Assembly (NCBI RefSeq): GCF_900156025.1
Contig: NZ_FTMO01000002.1
Span: 62,001-126,000, forward strand
Direction of reading: 5' to 3'
Length of the DNA: 64,000 nucleotides
Source: Allobosea sp. TND4EK4
GTDB lineage: Bacteria > Pseudomonadota > Alphaproteobacteria > Rhizobiales > Beijerinckiaceae
Shown here: positions 53,973 to 63,083 of the stretch, in pieces
How the letters are laid out: every line of letters begins with the position of its first letter
Numbering within the stretch: the stretch's first letter is position 1
The notes under the pieces: model-generated
What the model was told of the DNA's origin: nothing
Database searches by the model: none
The model's input: only the letters and a program-made list of their open reading frames with translations
Program-made: the position numbers and the translations under genes

Positions 53973-55394
53973 ATGACCGACACTGCCTATCCCCGTGACA
54001 TGAAGGGCTACGGCCGCACTCCGCCTCACCCGCATTGGCCGGGGCACGCCCGCATCGCGGTGCAGTTCGTGATCAACTACGAGGAAGGCGGCGAGAACAA
54101 CATCCTGCACGGCGATGCCGCCTCGGAAGCCTTTCTCTCCGAGATCGTCGGCGCCGCGCCCTGGCCTGGCCAGCGCCACATGAACATGGAGTCGATCTAC
54201 GAATACGGCTCGCGCGCCGGCTACTGGCGGCTCTGGCGCATGTTCACCGAGCGCGCCATGCCGGTCACCGTCTTCGCCGTGGCGAGCGCGCTGGCCCGCT
54301 ATCCCGAGATCGCCGCCTCGATGCAGGAAGCCGGCTGGGAGATCGCGACCCACGGCCTGAAATGGATCGATTATCGCGACGTGCCCAAGGAGCGCGAGCG
54401 CGCCGACATCCTTGAGGCCATCCGCATCCAGACCGAGCTGACGGGTGCCCGCCCGCTCGGCTGCTATCAGGGCCGCAGCTCGGAAAACACGATTCCGCTG
54501 ACGATGGAGGAAGGCGGCTTCCTCTACACGGCCGATGTCTATGCCGACGAACTGCCCTACTGGCTCGAGGGGCCGAAGGGCCCGCAACTCGCCGTGCCCT
54601 ATACGCTCGACGCCAACGACATGCGCTTCGCCACGCCGCAGGGCTTCAACAGCGGCGACCAGTTCTTCGCCTATCTGAAGGACTCGTTCGACACGCTCTA
54701 CGCCGAGGGCGAGACCGCGCCGAAGATGATGTCCATCGGCCTGCATTGCCGCCTCGTCGGCCGGCCCGGACGCGCCGCGGCGCTCGCGCGCTTCCTCGAT
54801 TACGTGAAGAGCCACGACAAGGCCTGGGTCGCGACCCGCCTCGACATCGCCCGGCATTGGGTCCGCCATCACCCGCCCGCCGGCGGCTATCGCCCGTCTG
54901 CCGTGCCGAAGGCGCTCTTCGTCGAGGTCTTCGGCCGCATCTGGGAGAACGCGCCCTGGATCGCCGAGGCCGCGTTTGACGCCGGCATTACGCCTGCCCA
55001 TGACGAGGCGCCGGCGCTCCATGCCGCGATGGCCAGGATCATGCGCGCCGGCGACCGGGAGCGGCTGACGACGCTGCTGCGCGGCCATCCCGATCTCGCT
55101 GGCAAGCTCGCCGCCGCTGGCGAGATGACGGAAGAATCGATCGGTGAGCAGACTTCTGCGGGGCTCGACCGGCTGACGCCGGACGAGCGAGCGCGCTTCA
55201 CCGCCCTGAACGACGCCTACAAGGCCCGCTTCGGCATTCCCTTCATCATGGCGGTGAAAGGCGCGAGCAAGGCGGACATCCTCGCGGCGTTCGAGACCCG
55301 GCTCAAGAACGACTCGGAGCAGGAATTCGAAGCCGCGCTGGCGCAGGTGGAGAAAATCTCGCTGCTGCGGCTCAGGGAATTGATGGCCGGGTGA
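53973..55394 (+). CDS. puuE: Fusion: allantoinase PuuE + OHCU decarboxylase UraD
   Basis: The 473-aa protein joins two enzymes. Residues 1 to about 305 are a polysaccharide-deacetylase-like PuuE allantoinase (VQFVINYEEGGENNILHGD, GWEIATHGLKWIDY, GCYQGRSSENT). From about 310 onward the sequence is a UraD-type OHCU decarboxylase (AVPKALFVEVFGRIWENAPW, GHPDLAGKLA, SIGEQTSAGLDRLTPDE, FGIPFIMAVKGASK) with the catalytic His and Glu in HPDL and EQ. Thus one polypeptide makes allantoin from OHCU and opens it to allantoate. The domain order is opposite to the reaction order. ATG at 53973 gives MTDTAYPRD. Confidence 0.93.
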   Translation: MTDTAYPRDMKGYGRTPPHPHWPGHARIAVQFVINYEEGGENNILHGDAASEAFLSEIVGAAPWPGQRHMNMESIYEYGSRAGYWRLWRMFTERAMPVTVFAVASALARYPEIAASMQEAGWEIATHGLKWIDYRDVPKERERADILEAIRIQTELTGARPLGCYQGRSSENTIPLTMEEGGFLYTADVYADELPYWLEGPKGPQLAVPYTLDANDMRFATPQGFNSGDQFFAYLKDSFDTLYAEGETAPKMMSIGLHCRLVGRPGRAAALARFLDYVKSHDKAWVATRLDIARHWVRHHPPAGGYRPSAVPKALFVEVFGRIWENAPWIAEAAFDAGITPAHDEAPALHAAMARIMRAGDRERLTTLLRGHPDLAGKLAAAGEMTEESIGEQTSAGLDRLTPDERARFTALNDAYKARFGIPFIMAVKGASKADILAAFETRLKNDSEQEFEAALAQVEKISLLRLRELMAG

Positions 55395-55420
55395 TGACGG
55401 CTTCCTGGCTCATGGAAGCG

Positions 55421-55506
55421 CGGTCATCCCCGGCGGAGCGCGGAGCAGACCCGGGGTCCATGCCTGAACCCGTCCGGAATGGGTCCCCGATCAAGCCGGG
55501 ACGACG
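55421..55506. repeat. Composite intergenic repeat
   Basis: It starts CGGTCATCCCCGGC and contains CCATGCCTGAAC and TCCGGAATGGGTC, blocks shared in the same order with 43513-43625. It lies directly at the 3' side of a gene remnant. Confidence 0.6.
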
Positions 55507-55535
55507 AAGGGGTTTCCTGCAGGACCGGCAGGCTG

Positions 55536-55841
55536 CTAAGCCGCCTGCCCGAGCCGCAACGCCGTCGCCGCCGCTGCCCAGCTGTCGAGCGCTGCGGCAT
55601 CCTCGGCCGCGCCGGCCTCCGCCTGGCGCTGCGCCTGCCGGACATGTCGTTCGGGCGGATGCGTCGGCCCTTTCATCACCATCTCCTCGGCTCGGCGCAT
55701 TGCGCCCGCGATCAGGGGAGCAATCAGTTCGGCCTCGGGCAGGTTCCGCCAATACGTCATCGGCATCTCGGCCCGCATCGCCTTGGGCTTCAGCCGTGCG
55801 GGGTTGAAGATGCCGGCGTCACAGGTCCGCCAACAGGTCTC
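55536..55841 (-). pseudogene. Remnant of a DUF4130/UdgX-type DNA repair gene
   Basis: On the minus strand the translation contains IFNPARLKPKAMRAEMPMTY followed by WRNLPEAELIAPLIAGAMRR. This is the end of a DUF4130 domain as found in TIGR03915/UdgX-type uracil-DNA-glycosylase fusions, where IFNPARL...MPxxYWxxLPEA is diagnostic. The stretch LDSWAAAATALRLGQAA before the stop resembles the beginning of the glycosylase domain (L..L...A..C..C.L...A), but both Cys and all later motifs are missing. Upstream similarity ends near 55840. Hence both ends are lost. A start at ATG 55778 would give an 80-aa fragment. Confidence 0.65.
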
Positions 55842-55909
55842 ATCGCATCGTCGTTGGGCGCCGCGGCCTTCGTCGCCGCCGGGCCGATCTGCAGATGCCC
55901 CCGGCTTGG

Positions 55910-55947
55910 CCAGCGGCGGATCCGCAGAAGCGGAACTCCGCCGCTGG
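55910..55947. other. Strong hairpin upstream of small membrane protein
   Basis: CCAGCGGCGGA pairs perfectly with TCCGCCGCTGG; stacked inside, TCCGC pairs with GCGGA around an AGAA loop, with only AC bulged. That makes 16 pairs in 38 bases. It ends 23 bases before the AAGGAG of the next gene and has no T-tract after it. Confidence 0.6.
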
Positions 55948-55982
55948 AACCGCGTTGCTCGCGAGACCCGAAGGAGAAAATC

Positions 55983-56153
55983 TTGTTCCGCCTGCTGCTC
56001 GTGATCCTCGTGCTCGTGGTCGGTTATGACGCCGTGGTCCATCAGGGCGCCTACACGCGCGAGGCCTGGAACAGCATCGTCCGGCTGACCGATTCCTCGG
56101 TCGAAGGCGCGCGGAACCTCGGCGAGCGGGCCCGCACCGAAGTCCGCGACTGA
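55983..56153 (+). CDS. Small single-pass membrane protein (56 aa)
   Basis: TTG at 55983 follows AAGGAG (55971-55976) at ideal spacing. The product has one membrane helix directly at the N-terminus (MFRLLLVILVLVVGYDAVV) and a polar C-terminal part of about 35 residues (AWNSIVRLTDSSVEGARNLG) that may be an amphipathic helix. No family is recognised. It precedes glgP by 108 bases in the same direction and lies behind a strong hairpin. Confidence 0.7.
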   Translation: MFRLLLVILVLVVGYDAVVHQGAYTREAWNSIVRLTDSSVEGARNLGERARTEVRD

Positions 56154-56261
56154 GGGTACAGCCGGCCGGGACCCGAATTCGCAATATGGGCAGTTTGATC
56201 TGGACTTGCGCGCTCGATCGCTCGACAGTCCCGCCGGCCGCAACCGCAGGGAACGCCCGCC

Positions 56262-58736
56262 TTGTCCGACCACGCCGTCGCCAGCTCCAAGCCCGCCGTC
56301 CACTTCGAGCCTGACGACCAGGTCGAACGGCTGAAGACGGAAATCCTGCGCAAGCTGACCTATTCGCTCGGCAAGAACCCGTCGGTGGCACAGCCGCATG
56401 ACTGGCTGACCGCCGGTATTCTCGCCGCGCGCGATCACGCGATCGATGTCTGGCAGGGGACGACCAAGGAAAGCTACGCGACTGGCCGCAAGCGGGTCTA
56501 TTATCTCTCGCTTGAATTCCTGATCGGGCGCTCGCTGGCCGAGACACTGAACAATCTCGGCCTCACCGGTGCGATGGCGCAGGCGATGCGCGAGCTGGGC
56601 GTCGATCTGGACCGGATCGAGACGATCGAGCCCGATGCCGCGCTCGGCAATGGCGGCCTGGGGCGGCTCGCCGCCTGCTACATGGAGGCGATGGCCACCA
56701 CCGGCGTTCCGGCGCTGGGCTACGGCATCCGCTACGATCACGGCCTGTTCAAGCAGCGCATCGACGGTGGCAAGCAGATCGAGGTGCCCGAGGATTGGCT
56801 CTCCTTCCGCAACCCCTGGGAGTTCGAGCGCCGCGAGGCCTCCTACCGCATCGGCTTCGGCGGCTCCGTCACCGGCACGACGATGCCGGGCGAGGTCTTC
56901 TGGGCACCGGAGGAGACTGTCTTCGCCGTGGCCTACGACACGCCGATCGTCGGCTGGCGCGGCCGCGACGCGACGACGCTGAGGCTCTGGCGCGCCCGCG
57001 CCATGCACCCGCTCTCGCTCGACGCCTTCAACCAGGGCGACATCATCGGGGCCGTCGCCGAGCGCAACCGCGCCGAGGCCATCTCCAAGGTGCTCTACCC
57101 CAACGATTCGACACCGGCGGGGCAGGAATTGCGCCTGCGGCAGGAGTTCTTCTTCACCTCGGCTTCGCTGCAGGATCTCGTTCGGCGCCACTACCGCCAG
57201 TTCGGCACGCTGGAGAACCTGTCCGACAAGGTCTCGATCCAGCTCAACGACACCCACCCCTCGCTGGCCGTCGCCGAGCTGATGCGGCTCCTGATCGACC
57301 AGCACAAGATGGAGTGGGAGGCGGCGTGGGCGATCACCAGCGCCACGATCTCCTACACCAACCACACCCTCCTGCCGGAGGCGCTGGAGACCTGGCCGGT
57401 CGCGCTGATGGAGCGCCTGCTGCCGCGGCACATGCAGATCATCTTCGGCATCAATGCGCGCTTCCTCAACGACGTCAGGCGCGACAATCCGGAAGCCGAT
57501 CTGGCGACCCTCTCGCTCATCGACGAGAGCCATGGGCGGCGCGTGCGGATGGCGCATCTCGCCTTCGTCGGCTCGCACAAGGTGAATGGCGTCTCGGCGC
57601 TGCATTCGAGCCTGATGAAGGAGACGGTCTTCGCCCCGCTCCACGCGGTCTTCCCCGATCGCATCACCAACGTCACCAACGGCATCACCGAGCGGCGCTG
57701 GCTGTTCAGCGCCAATCCCGGGCTGACCTCGCTGCTGCAGGAGACCTGCGGCGAGGCCGTCACCGACGATATCGGCCTGATCCGCCGGCTGGGCGCCCAT
57801 GCCGGCGACACCGGGCTGCATGACAGGCTGCGCGCCATCCGCCGCGCCAACAAGGAGCGCCTCGCCAAGGTCATCCGTCAGGATTGCGGCGTCACGGTCG
57901 ATCCGAACGCGCTCTTCGACGTCCAGATCAAGCGCATCCACGAATACAAGCGCCAGCTCCTCAACATCCTCGAGACGATCGCGCTCTACGACGCCATCCG
58001 CTCCGAGCCCTATCGGGACTGGGCGCCGCGGGTGAAGATCTTCGCCGGCAAGGCAGCCTCGAACTACGCGACGGCCAAGTCCATCATCAACCTGATCAAT
58101 GACGTCGCAGCCGTCGTGAACAACGACATCACCACCCGCGACCGGCTGAAGGTGGTGTTCCTGCCGAACTACAATGTCAGCCTGGCAGAGACGATCATCC
58201 CGGCCGCCGACCTCTCCGAACAGATCTCGACCGCCGGCATGGAAGCGTCAGGCACCGGCAACATGAAATTCGCGCTCAACGGCGCGGTCACGATCGGCAC
58301 GCTCGACGGCGCCAATATCGAGATCGGCGAGCGCGTCGGCGAAGAGAACATCGTCATTTTCGGCATGACGGCCGAACAGGTCGAAGCCGCCAAGCGCAAC
58401 CCGCGCCCAACCGCCGATGTCATCCGCGACGCGCCGCATCTCGAGGGCGTGCTCGACGCGGTGGCGGGCGGCGCCTATTCGCCGGGCGAGCGCGGCCGCT
58501 ATGCCGGCCTTGTCGACGGGTTGCGGGCGAACGACTGGTTCATGGTGCTCAACGATTTCGAGAGCTATCGCCAGGCGCAGCGGCGCATCGACGGGCTCTG
58601 GGCGGACCCGGCGACGTGGTGGCGCATGTCGGTGACCAACACCGCCCATTGCGCCTGGTTCAGCGCCGACCGCGCCATCCGCGAATATGCCGAGCGCATC
58701 TGGAACGTGCCGCTGAAGCCCGCCGCGCAACTTTGA
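56262..58736 (+). CDS. glgP: Glycogen phosphorylase
   Basis: GlgP releases glucose 1-phosphate from glycogen using pyridoxal phosphate. The 824-aa protein has the standard length and all family blocks: RVYYLSLEFLIGRSLAETLN, NGGLGRLAACYMEAMAT, the VDPNALFDVQIKRIHEYKRQ motif, and the PLP site EASGTGNMKFALNGAVTIGT with Lys669. The TTG start at 56262 gives MSDHAVASS. It is followed after 7 bases by glgX, so the phosphorylase and debranching enzyme are made together for glycogen breakdown. Confidence 0.97.
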   Translation: MSDHAVASSKPAVHFEPDDQVERLKTEILRKLTYSLGKNPSVAQPHDWLTAGILAARDHAIDVWQGTTKESYATGRKRVYYLSLEFLIGRSLAETLNNLGLTGAMAQAMRELGVDLDRIETIEPDAALGNGGLGRLAACYMEAMATTGVPALGYGIRYDHGLFKQRIDGGKQIEVPEDWLSFRNPWEFERREASYRIGFGGSVTGTTMPGEVFWAPEETVFAVAYDTPIVGWRGRDATTLRLWRARAMHPLSLDAFNQGDIIGAVAERNRAEAISKVLYPNDSTPAGQELRLRQEFFFTSASLQDLVRRHYRQFGTLENLSDKVSIQLNDTHPSLAVAELMRLLIDQHKMEWEAAWAITSATISYTNHTLLPEALETWPVALMERLLPRHMQIIFGINARFLNDVRRDNPEADLATLSLIDESHGRRVRMAHLAFVGSHKVNGVSALHSSLMKETVFAPLHAVFPDRITNVTNGITERRWLFSANPGLTSLLQETCGEAVTDDIGLIRRLGAHAGDTGLHDRLRAIRRANKERLAKVIRQDCGVTVDPNALFDVQIKRIHEYKRQLLNILETIALYDAIRSEPYRDWAPRVKIFAGKAASNYATAKSIINLINDVAAVVNNDITTRDRLKVVFLPNYNVSLAETIIPAADLSEQISTAGMEASGTGNMKFALNGAVTIGTLDGANIEIGERVGEENIVIFGMTAEQVEAAKRNPRPTADVIRDAPHLEGVLDAVAGGAYSPGERGRYAGLVDGLRANDWFMVLNDFESYRQAQRRIDGLWADPATWWRMSVTNTAHCAWFSADRAIREYAERIWNVPLKPAAQL

Positions 58737-58743
58737 GCAGGCG

Positions 58744-60723
58744 ATGAGGGCTCCCGCCATCGCTCCCTGCCCGCTGCCGGCAGGGATGGGCGCGACGGTG
58801 ACCGAAGACGGGATCGCCTTCGCCGTCTTCTCGCGCCATGGCGAGCGGGTTTCGGTCTGCCTCTTCGACGCGGGTGGCGAGCACGAGGTCGCGCGCCTGC
58901 CGCTGCCTTGCCGCAGCGGCGATATCCATCATGGGTTTCTGCCCGGAGCTGGGGCGGGCCTGCATTACGGCCTGCGCGTCGAGGGCCCGTTTCAGCCCGA
59001 TCGCGGCCATCGCTTCGACCTGTCCAAGCTGCTGATCGACCCTTACGCGACGCGGATCGACCGGCCCTTCCGCTGGGACCCTCGCCTGGCACAGTTCGGA
59101 GAAGACACCGCCGATCTGGCGCCGCGTTGCGTGGTCGAAGGCAGGCTCGGCGCTCCTTTGCTCCCCCCGGCCCCGGCCGGGACGGAGGGCGCCGGGGAAA
59201 ACCCGGCCTTCATCTACGAGCTCGCGGTCAAATCCTTCACCATGCGCCATCCGGAGGTGCCGGAGCGTCTGCGCGGAACGCTGGCCGCGCTGACCGAACC
59301 TGCCATCGTCGCGCATCTCCAGCGCCTCGGCGTCAGCCATGTCGAACTGCTGCCCCTCGCGGCCTGGATGGACGAGCGCCACCTGCCTCCGCTCGGCCTC
59401 GCCAATGCCTGGGGCTACAACCCCGTCAATTTTTTCGCGCTCGATCCGCGCCTGGCGCCGGGCGGCCGGGCCGATCTCGCGAAGCTCTGCAAGGCTTACG
59501 CCGAAGCCGGCATCGGTGTGATCCTCGACATGGTCTTCAATCACACGGCCGAAAGCGACGAGTTCGGCGCCACGATCTGCCTGCGTGGGCTCGACAACGC
59601 CGTCTACTACCGCCACGCCGCCGACGATCCCGGCCGGCTGGTCAACGATACCGGCTGCGGCCACACTTTGGCGCTCGACCGCGCTCCGGCGGTGCGGATG
59701 GCGATGGATGCGCTGCGCTATTGGCGCAGGCTGGGAGCCGCCGGCTTCCGTTTCGATCTCGGCACGGTGATGGGCCGCAACGAGCAGGGCTTCACGCCCG
59801 ATGCGCCGCTGCTCTGCGCAATGCTGCAGGACCCGGACCTGTCGCAGGCGATCCTGATCGCCGAACCCTGGGATGTCGGCCCCGGCGGCTACCAGCTGGG
59901 GCGCTTCCCCGCACCCTTCGCCGAATGGAACGGCCGCTACCGCGACGATGTCCGCCGCTTCTGGCGTGGCGATGGCGGGATGGCCGGCGCGCTGGCGACA
60001 CGGCTGGCGGGCTCCTCCGACCTGTTCGCAGCGGACCATCGCGGGCCGCGGGCGAGCCTCAACTACATCGCGGCCCATGACGGTTTTCCGCTCGCCGATC
60101 TCGCCTGCTTCGCGGCCAAGCACAACGAGGCGAACGGCGAAGACAATCGCGACGGCGAGAACGACAACCACAGCTGGAACAACGGCACCGAAGGGCTGAG
60201 CGACGACCCCGACATCCTCGCCGCCCGCGCCCGCGACATCCGCGCTCTGCTGGCCACGCTTTTCCTCTCGCGGGGCATTCCGATGCTGACGGCCGGCGAC
60301 GAATTCGGCCGGACGCAACATGGCAACAACAACGCCTATGCCCAGGACAATGCCGCATTCTGGCTGGATTGGGAGCATGCGGATGAGAAGCTGATCGCCT
60401 TCGTCGCGGAGCTCGCCCGGCTGCGGCGTGAGCATCCGCTGCTGAGCCTCGACAATTTTCTGACGGGCGCGGGCGACCCGCCCGACGCCGTGTGGCTGAA
60501 GCCCGATGGAAGCCGCATCGAGGATGCGGAATGGAGCGGGCTGGATGCGCTCTGCCTTCATCTCAGCGGCGATGGCGAGAGCCTGCTGATCGCTCTCAAT
60601 CGCGCGCGCGAAACCGTGCCGCTGCGGCTGCCCGGCGGGCGGTGGGAGAGGCTCATTCCGTCAACGGAAGGCGCCGACGGCGAGATGCCCGCACGAAGCG
60701 CGGGCATCTGGCGGAAGGTCTAG
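58744..60723 (+). CDS. glgX: Glycogen debranching enzyme GlgX (first copy)
   Basis: GlgX hydrolyses alpha-1,6 branches of phosphorylase-limited glycogen. The 659-aa protein has an N-terminal CBM48 (ATVTEDGIAFAVFSRHGERV) and a GH13 barrel with all catalytic elements: nucleophile Asp in GFRFDLGTVMGRN, acid/base Glu in LIAEPWDVGPGGYQLG, and third Asp in AAHDGFPLADL. The NEANGEDNRDGENDNHSWN loop is typical of GlgX. ATG at 58744 is 7 bases after glgP. It ends at a 14-bp cruciform repeat shared with the convergent second glgX. Confidence 0.95.
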   Translation: MRAPAIAPCPLPAGMGATVTEDGIAFAVFSRHGERVSVCLFDAGGEHEVARLPLPCRSGDIHHGFLPGAGAGLHYGLRVEGPFQPDRGHRFDLSKLLIDPYATRIDRPFRWDPRLAQFGEDTADLAPRCVVEGRLGAPLLPPAPAGTEGAGENPAFIYELAVKSFTMRHPEVPERLRGTLAALTEPAIVAHLQRLGVSHVELLPLAAWMDERHLPPLGLANAWGYNPVNFFALDPRLAPGGRADLAKLCKAYAEAGIGVILDMVFNHTAESDEFGATICLRGLDNAVYYRHAADDPGRLVNDTGCGHTLALDRAPAVRMAMDALRYWRRLGAAGFRFDLGTVMGRNEQGFTPDAPLLCAMLQDPDLSQAILIAEPWDVGPGGYQLGRFPAPFAEWNGRYRDDVRRFWRGDGGMAGALATRLAGSSDLFAADHRGPRASLNYIAAHDGFPLADLACFAAKHNEANGEDNRDGENDNHSWNNGTEGLSDDPDILAARARDIRALLATLFLSRGIPMLTAGDEFGRTQHGNNNAYAQDNAAFWLDWEHADEKLIAFVAELARLRREHPLLSLDNFLTGAGDPPDAVWLKPDGSRIEDAEWSGLDALCLHLSGDGESLLIALNRARETVPLRLPGGRWERLIPSTEGADGEMPARSAGIWRKV

Positions 60724-60775
60724 GCGTCTGTCATTCCCGGTTCATGCCTTAGGCATGCCTCGGAATGACAGACGC
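60724..60775. repeat. Long cruciform between convergent glgX genes
   Basis: GCGTCTGTCATTCC and GGAATGACAGACGC form a perfect 14-bp stem, with an inner ATGCC-TTA-GGCAT hairpin. It fills the gap between both stop codons and may terminate both transcripts, although T-tracts are absent. Confidence 0.75.
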
Positions 60776-60779
60776 GCCG

Positions 60780-62867
60780 TTACATCAGGACGATCAGCGA
60801 GCGCGGGGCGAGCGTGATTTCCTGATCCGCCTTCAGGCCCTTGCGGCCCTCGTCGGAATCCGGCCCGGTCTCGGTGTCGAGCACGACCGACCAGGAGCCT
60901 GCCTTCACCCGCGGCGGGATCTTGAACACGACGGCCCCGTCGAAGCTGTTGAACAGGATCAGGGCTTCGTCGCCCCCCTCTTCCACATCGGGCATGTGCA
61001 TCAGGAGACCGATGGAGCGCAGGCCCTCGTCGTCCCAATGCTCCTCCTGCTGGTCGCCGCCGGCCGGATTGACCCAGCGCAGGACGCAGCCGTCGCGGAA
61101 GGAAGCGCGGCGGAAGATCGGATGCTCGGCGCGCAGCTGCGCCACGCGCTGGACGAAGCCGGTCAGCGCCTTGTCGCGCCTGGTCAGCTCCTCCCAGCGC
61201 ATCCAGGCGATCTCGTTGTCCTGGCAGTAGACGTTGTTGTTGCCGCGGTTCGAGTGGCCGTGCTCGTCGCCGGCGAGCAGCATCGGCGTGCCGTGCGAGA
61301 GCAGCAGCGTCGCCAGCATGTTGCGCTTCTGCCGTTCGCGAACGGCGATGATGCCCTCGTCCTCGGTCGGCCCCTCGGCGCCGTAGTTGAAGGACAAATT
61401 GTGCCCGTGGCCGTCCTTGTTGTCCTCGCCATTCGCCTCGTTGTGCTTCTCGTTGTACGAGACGAGATCGTGGAGCGTGAAGCCGTCATGGGCGGTGAGG
61501 AAGTTCACGCCTGACCATGGCCGGCGCCCGCGCTGGTCGTAGATGTCACCCGAGCCGGTGATGCGGGCGGCCAGATCGCGGACCATGCCCTCCTCGCCCT
61601 TCCAGTAGCCGCGGATCGTGTCGCGATACTTGTCGTTCCACTCGGCCCAGCCGGGGGGGAAGCCGCCGACCTGATACCCGCCCGGCCCGATGTCCCAGGG
61701 CTCCCCGACGAGCTTGACCTTGCGCAGGACCGGGTCCTGGCCGATCGCATCGAAGAAGCCCCCGCGCTGGTCGAAGCCATGCGGTTCGCGCCCGAGGATG
61801 GTGCCGAGATCGAAGCGGAAACCGTCCACCTCCATCACCTGCGTCCAGTAGCGCAGCGAATCCATCACCATCTGCAGCACGCGGGGATGGCTGGTGTTGA
61901 CCGTGTTCCCGGTGCCGGTGTCGTTGATGTAGAAGCGCGGCTCCTCCGGCATCGTCCGGTAATAGGCGAAGTTGTCGATGCCCTTGAAGGAGAGCGTCGG
62001 CCCCATCTCGTTGCCTTCGGCGGTGTGGTTGTAGACCACGTCGAGAATGACCTCGAGCCCGGCATCATGGAACTTGCGCACCATGTCGCGGAAGGAGGAG
62101 AGGTGCGCCTTGCCCTCGTAGCGCTGCATCGGCGCGAAAAAGCCGATCGTGTTGTAGCCCCAGTAATTCGTCAGGTTCCTGGCGGCGAGGTGGTGGTCGT
62201 CGAGATAGGCATGGACCGGCAGAAGCTCCACCGAGGTGACGCCGAGGCTCTTGATGTAGTCGATGATCGCCTGCTCGCCGAGCCCGTCGAAGGTCCCGCG
62301 CATATCCTGCGGCACCGCCGGATGCAGCTTGGTGAAGCCGCGCACATGCGTTTCGTAGAAGATCGTCCGATCCCACGGAACGGCAGGCTTGGCCGGCGCC
62401 GCCGCATCCGCCGCCCAGTCGACGACGACGCATTTCGGCATGAAGGGCGCGCTGTCGAGTTCGCTGAAGGTCAGGTCCTCGTCGGCATCGGCGTTGACGT
62501 CGTAGCCGTAATGCGCCTCGTTCCACAGGACCTGCCCGGCGAATTCGCGGGCATAGGGGTCGAGCAGGAGCTTGTTGGCGTTGAACCTGTGGCCTTCCTC
62601 CGGCGCGAAGCGGCCATGGACACGATAGCCGTAGCGTTGGCCGGGCTTCACGCCCGGCAGATACCCGTGAAAGACCTCGTCGGTATATTCCGGAAGCGTG
62701 ATCCGTGCCGTCTCGTTCTGCCCGCTTTCGTCGAAGAGGCAGAGCTCGACACGCTCCGCATGGGCGGAGAACAGCGCGAAATTGGTGCCCTCCCCGTCAT
62801 GCACCGCCCCGAGCTCCGTCGCCTGACCCGCACGCACCTCGAACTGCTTCGCCTGTCCGTCAGCCAT
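60780..62867 (-). CDS. glgX: Glycogen debranching enzyme GlgX (second copy)
   Basis: The 695-aa paralogue has the same architecture: CBM48 (GEGTNFALFSAHAERVELCL), GH13 motifs with nucleophile Asp in DGFRFDLGTILGRE, Glu in LVGEPWDIGPGGYQVG and Asp in TAHDGFTLHDLVSY, and the NEANGEDNKDGHGHNLSFN loop. It is 36 residues longer than the first copy and resembles the isoamylase/GlgX members associated with trehalose or glycogen synthesis. ATG at 62867 gives MADGQAKQF. It is divergent from glgA and convergent with the first copy. Confidence 0.95.
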   Translation of the reverse strand: MADGQAKQFEVRAGQATELGAVHDGEGTNFALFSAHAERVELCLFDESGQNETARITLPEYTDEVFHGYLPGVKPGQRYGYRVHGRFAPEEGHRFNANKLLLDPYAREFAGQVLWNEAHYGYDVNADADEDLTFSELDSAPFMPKCVVVDWAADAAAPAKPAVPWDRTIFYETHVRGFTKLHPAVPQDMRGTFDGLGEQAIIDYIKSLGVTSVELLPVHAYLDDHHLAARNLTNYWGYNTIGFFAPMQRYEGKAHLSSFRDMVRKFHDAGLEVILDVVYNHTAEGNEMGPTLSFKGIDNFAYYRTMPEEPRFYINDTGTGNTVNTSHPRVLQMVMDSLRYWTQVMEVDGFRFDLGTILGREPHGFDQRGGFFDAIGQDPVLRKVKLVGEPWDIGPGGYQVGGFPPGWAEWNDKYRDTIRGYWKGEEGMVRDLAARITGSGDIYDQRGRRPWSGVNFLTAHDGFTLHDLVSYNEKHNEANGEDNKDGHGHNLSFNYGAEGPTEDEGIIAVRERQKRNMLATLLLSHGTPMLLAGDEHGHSNRGNNNVYCQDNEIAWMRWEELTRRDKALTGFVQRVAQLRAEHPIFRRASFRDGCVLRWVNPAGGDQQEEHWDDEGLRSIGLLMHMPDVEEGGDEALILFNSFDGAVVFKIPPRVKAGSWSVVLDTETGPDSDEGRKGLKADQEITLAPRSLIVLM

Positions 62868-63083
62868 TCTTGACCCCTGTAACCCTGCTGACGCGGACGA
62901 ACGGTTGCCGATGCAATACCGCCGTCATATCCAGCCGCCATGTTTCGTCGCGAAGGCAGGAACGTGACGCGTTGCCGAACGTTCCGGATATCGGCCTCGA
63001 ACTTGCATGAAATTTTCGCGCCGCAGCATGGAACCGGTGGGCGGCGTGGACGTTGACGTTCTGGCGGGTCCGGGGGCGTTACG

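Noticed and set aside
55842..57941. The minus-strand frame that continues from the DUF4130 remnant through glgP as one 801-codon ORF
   Set aside because: From 55842 upward its translation has no family features and lies opposite the well-supported glgP and the small membrane protein; only the last 100 codons are gene-derived.
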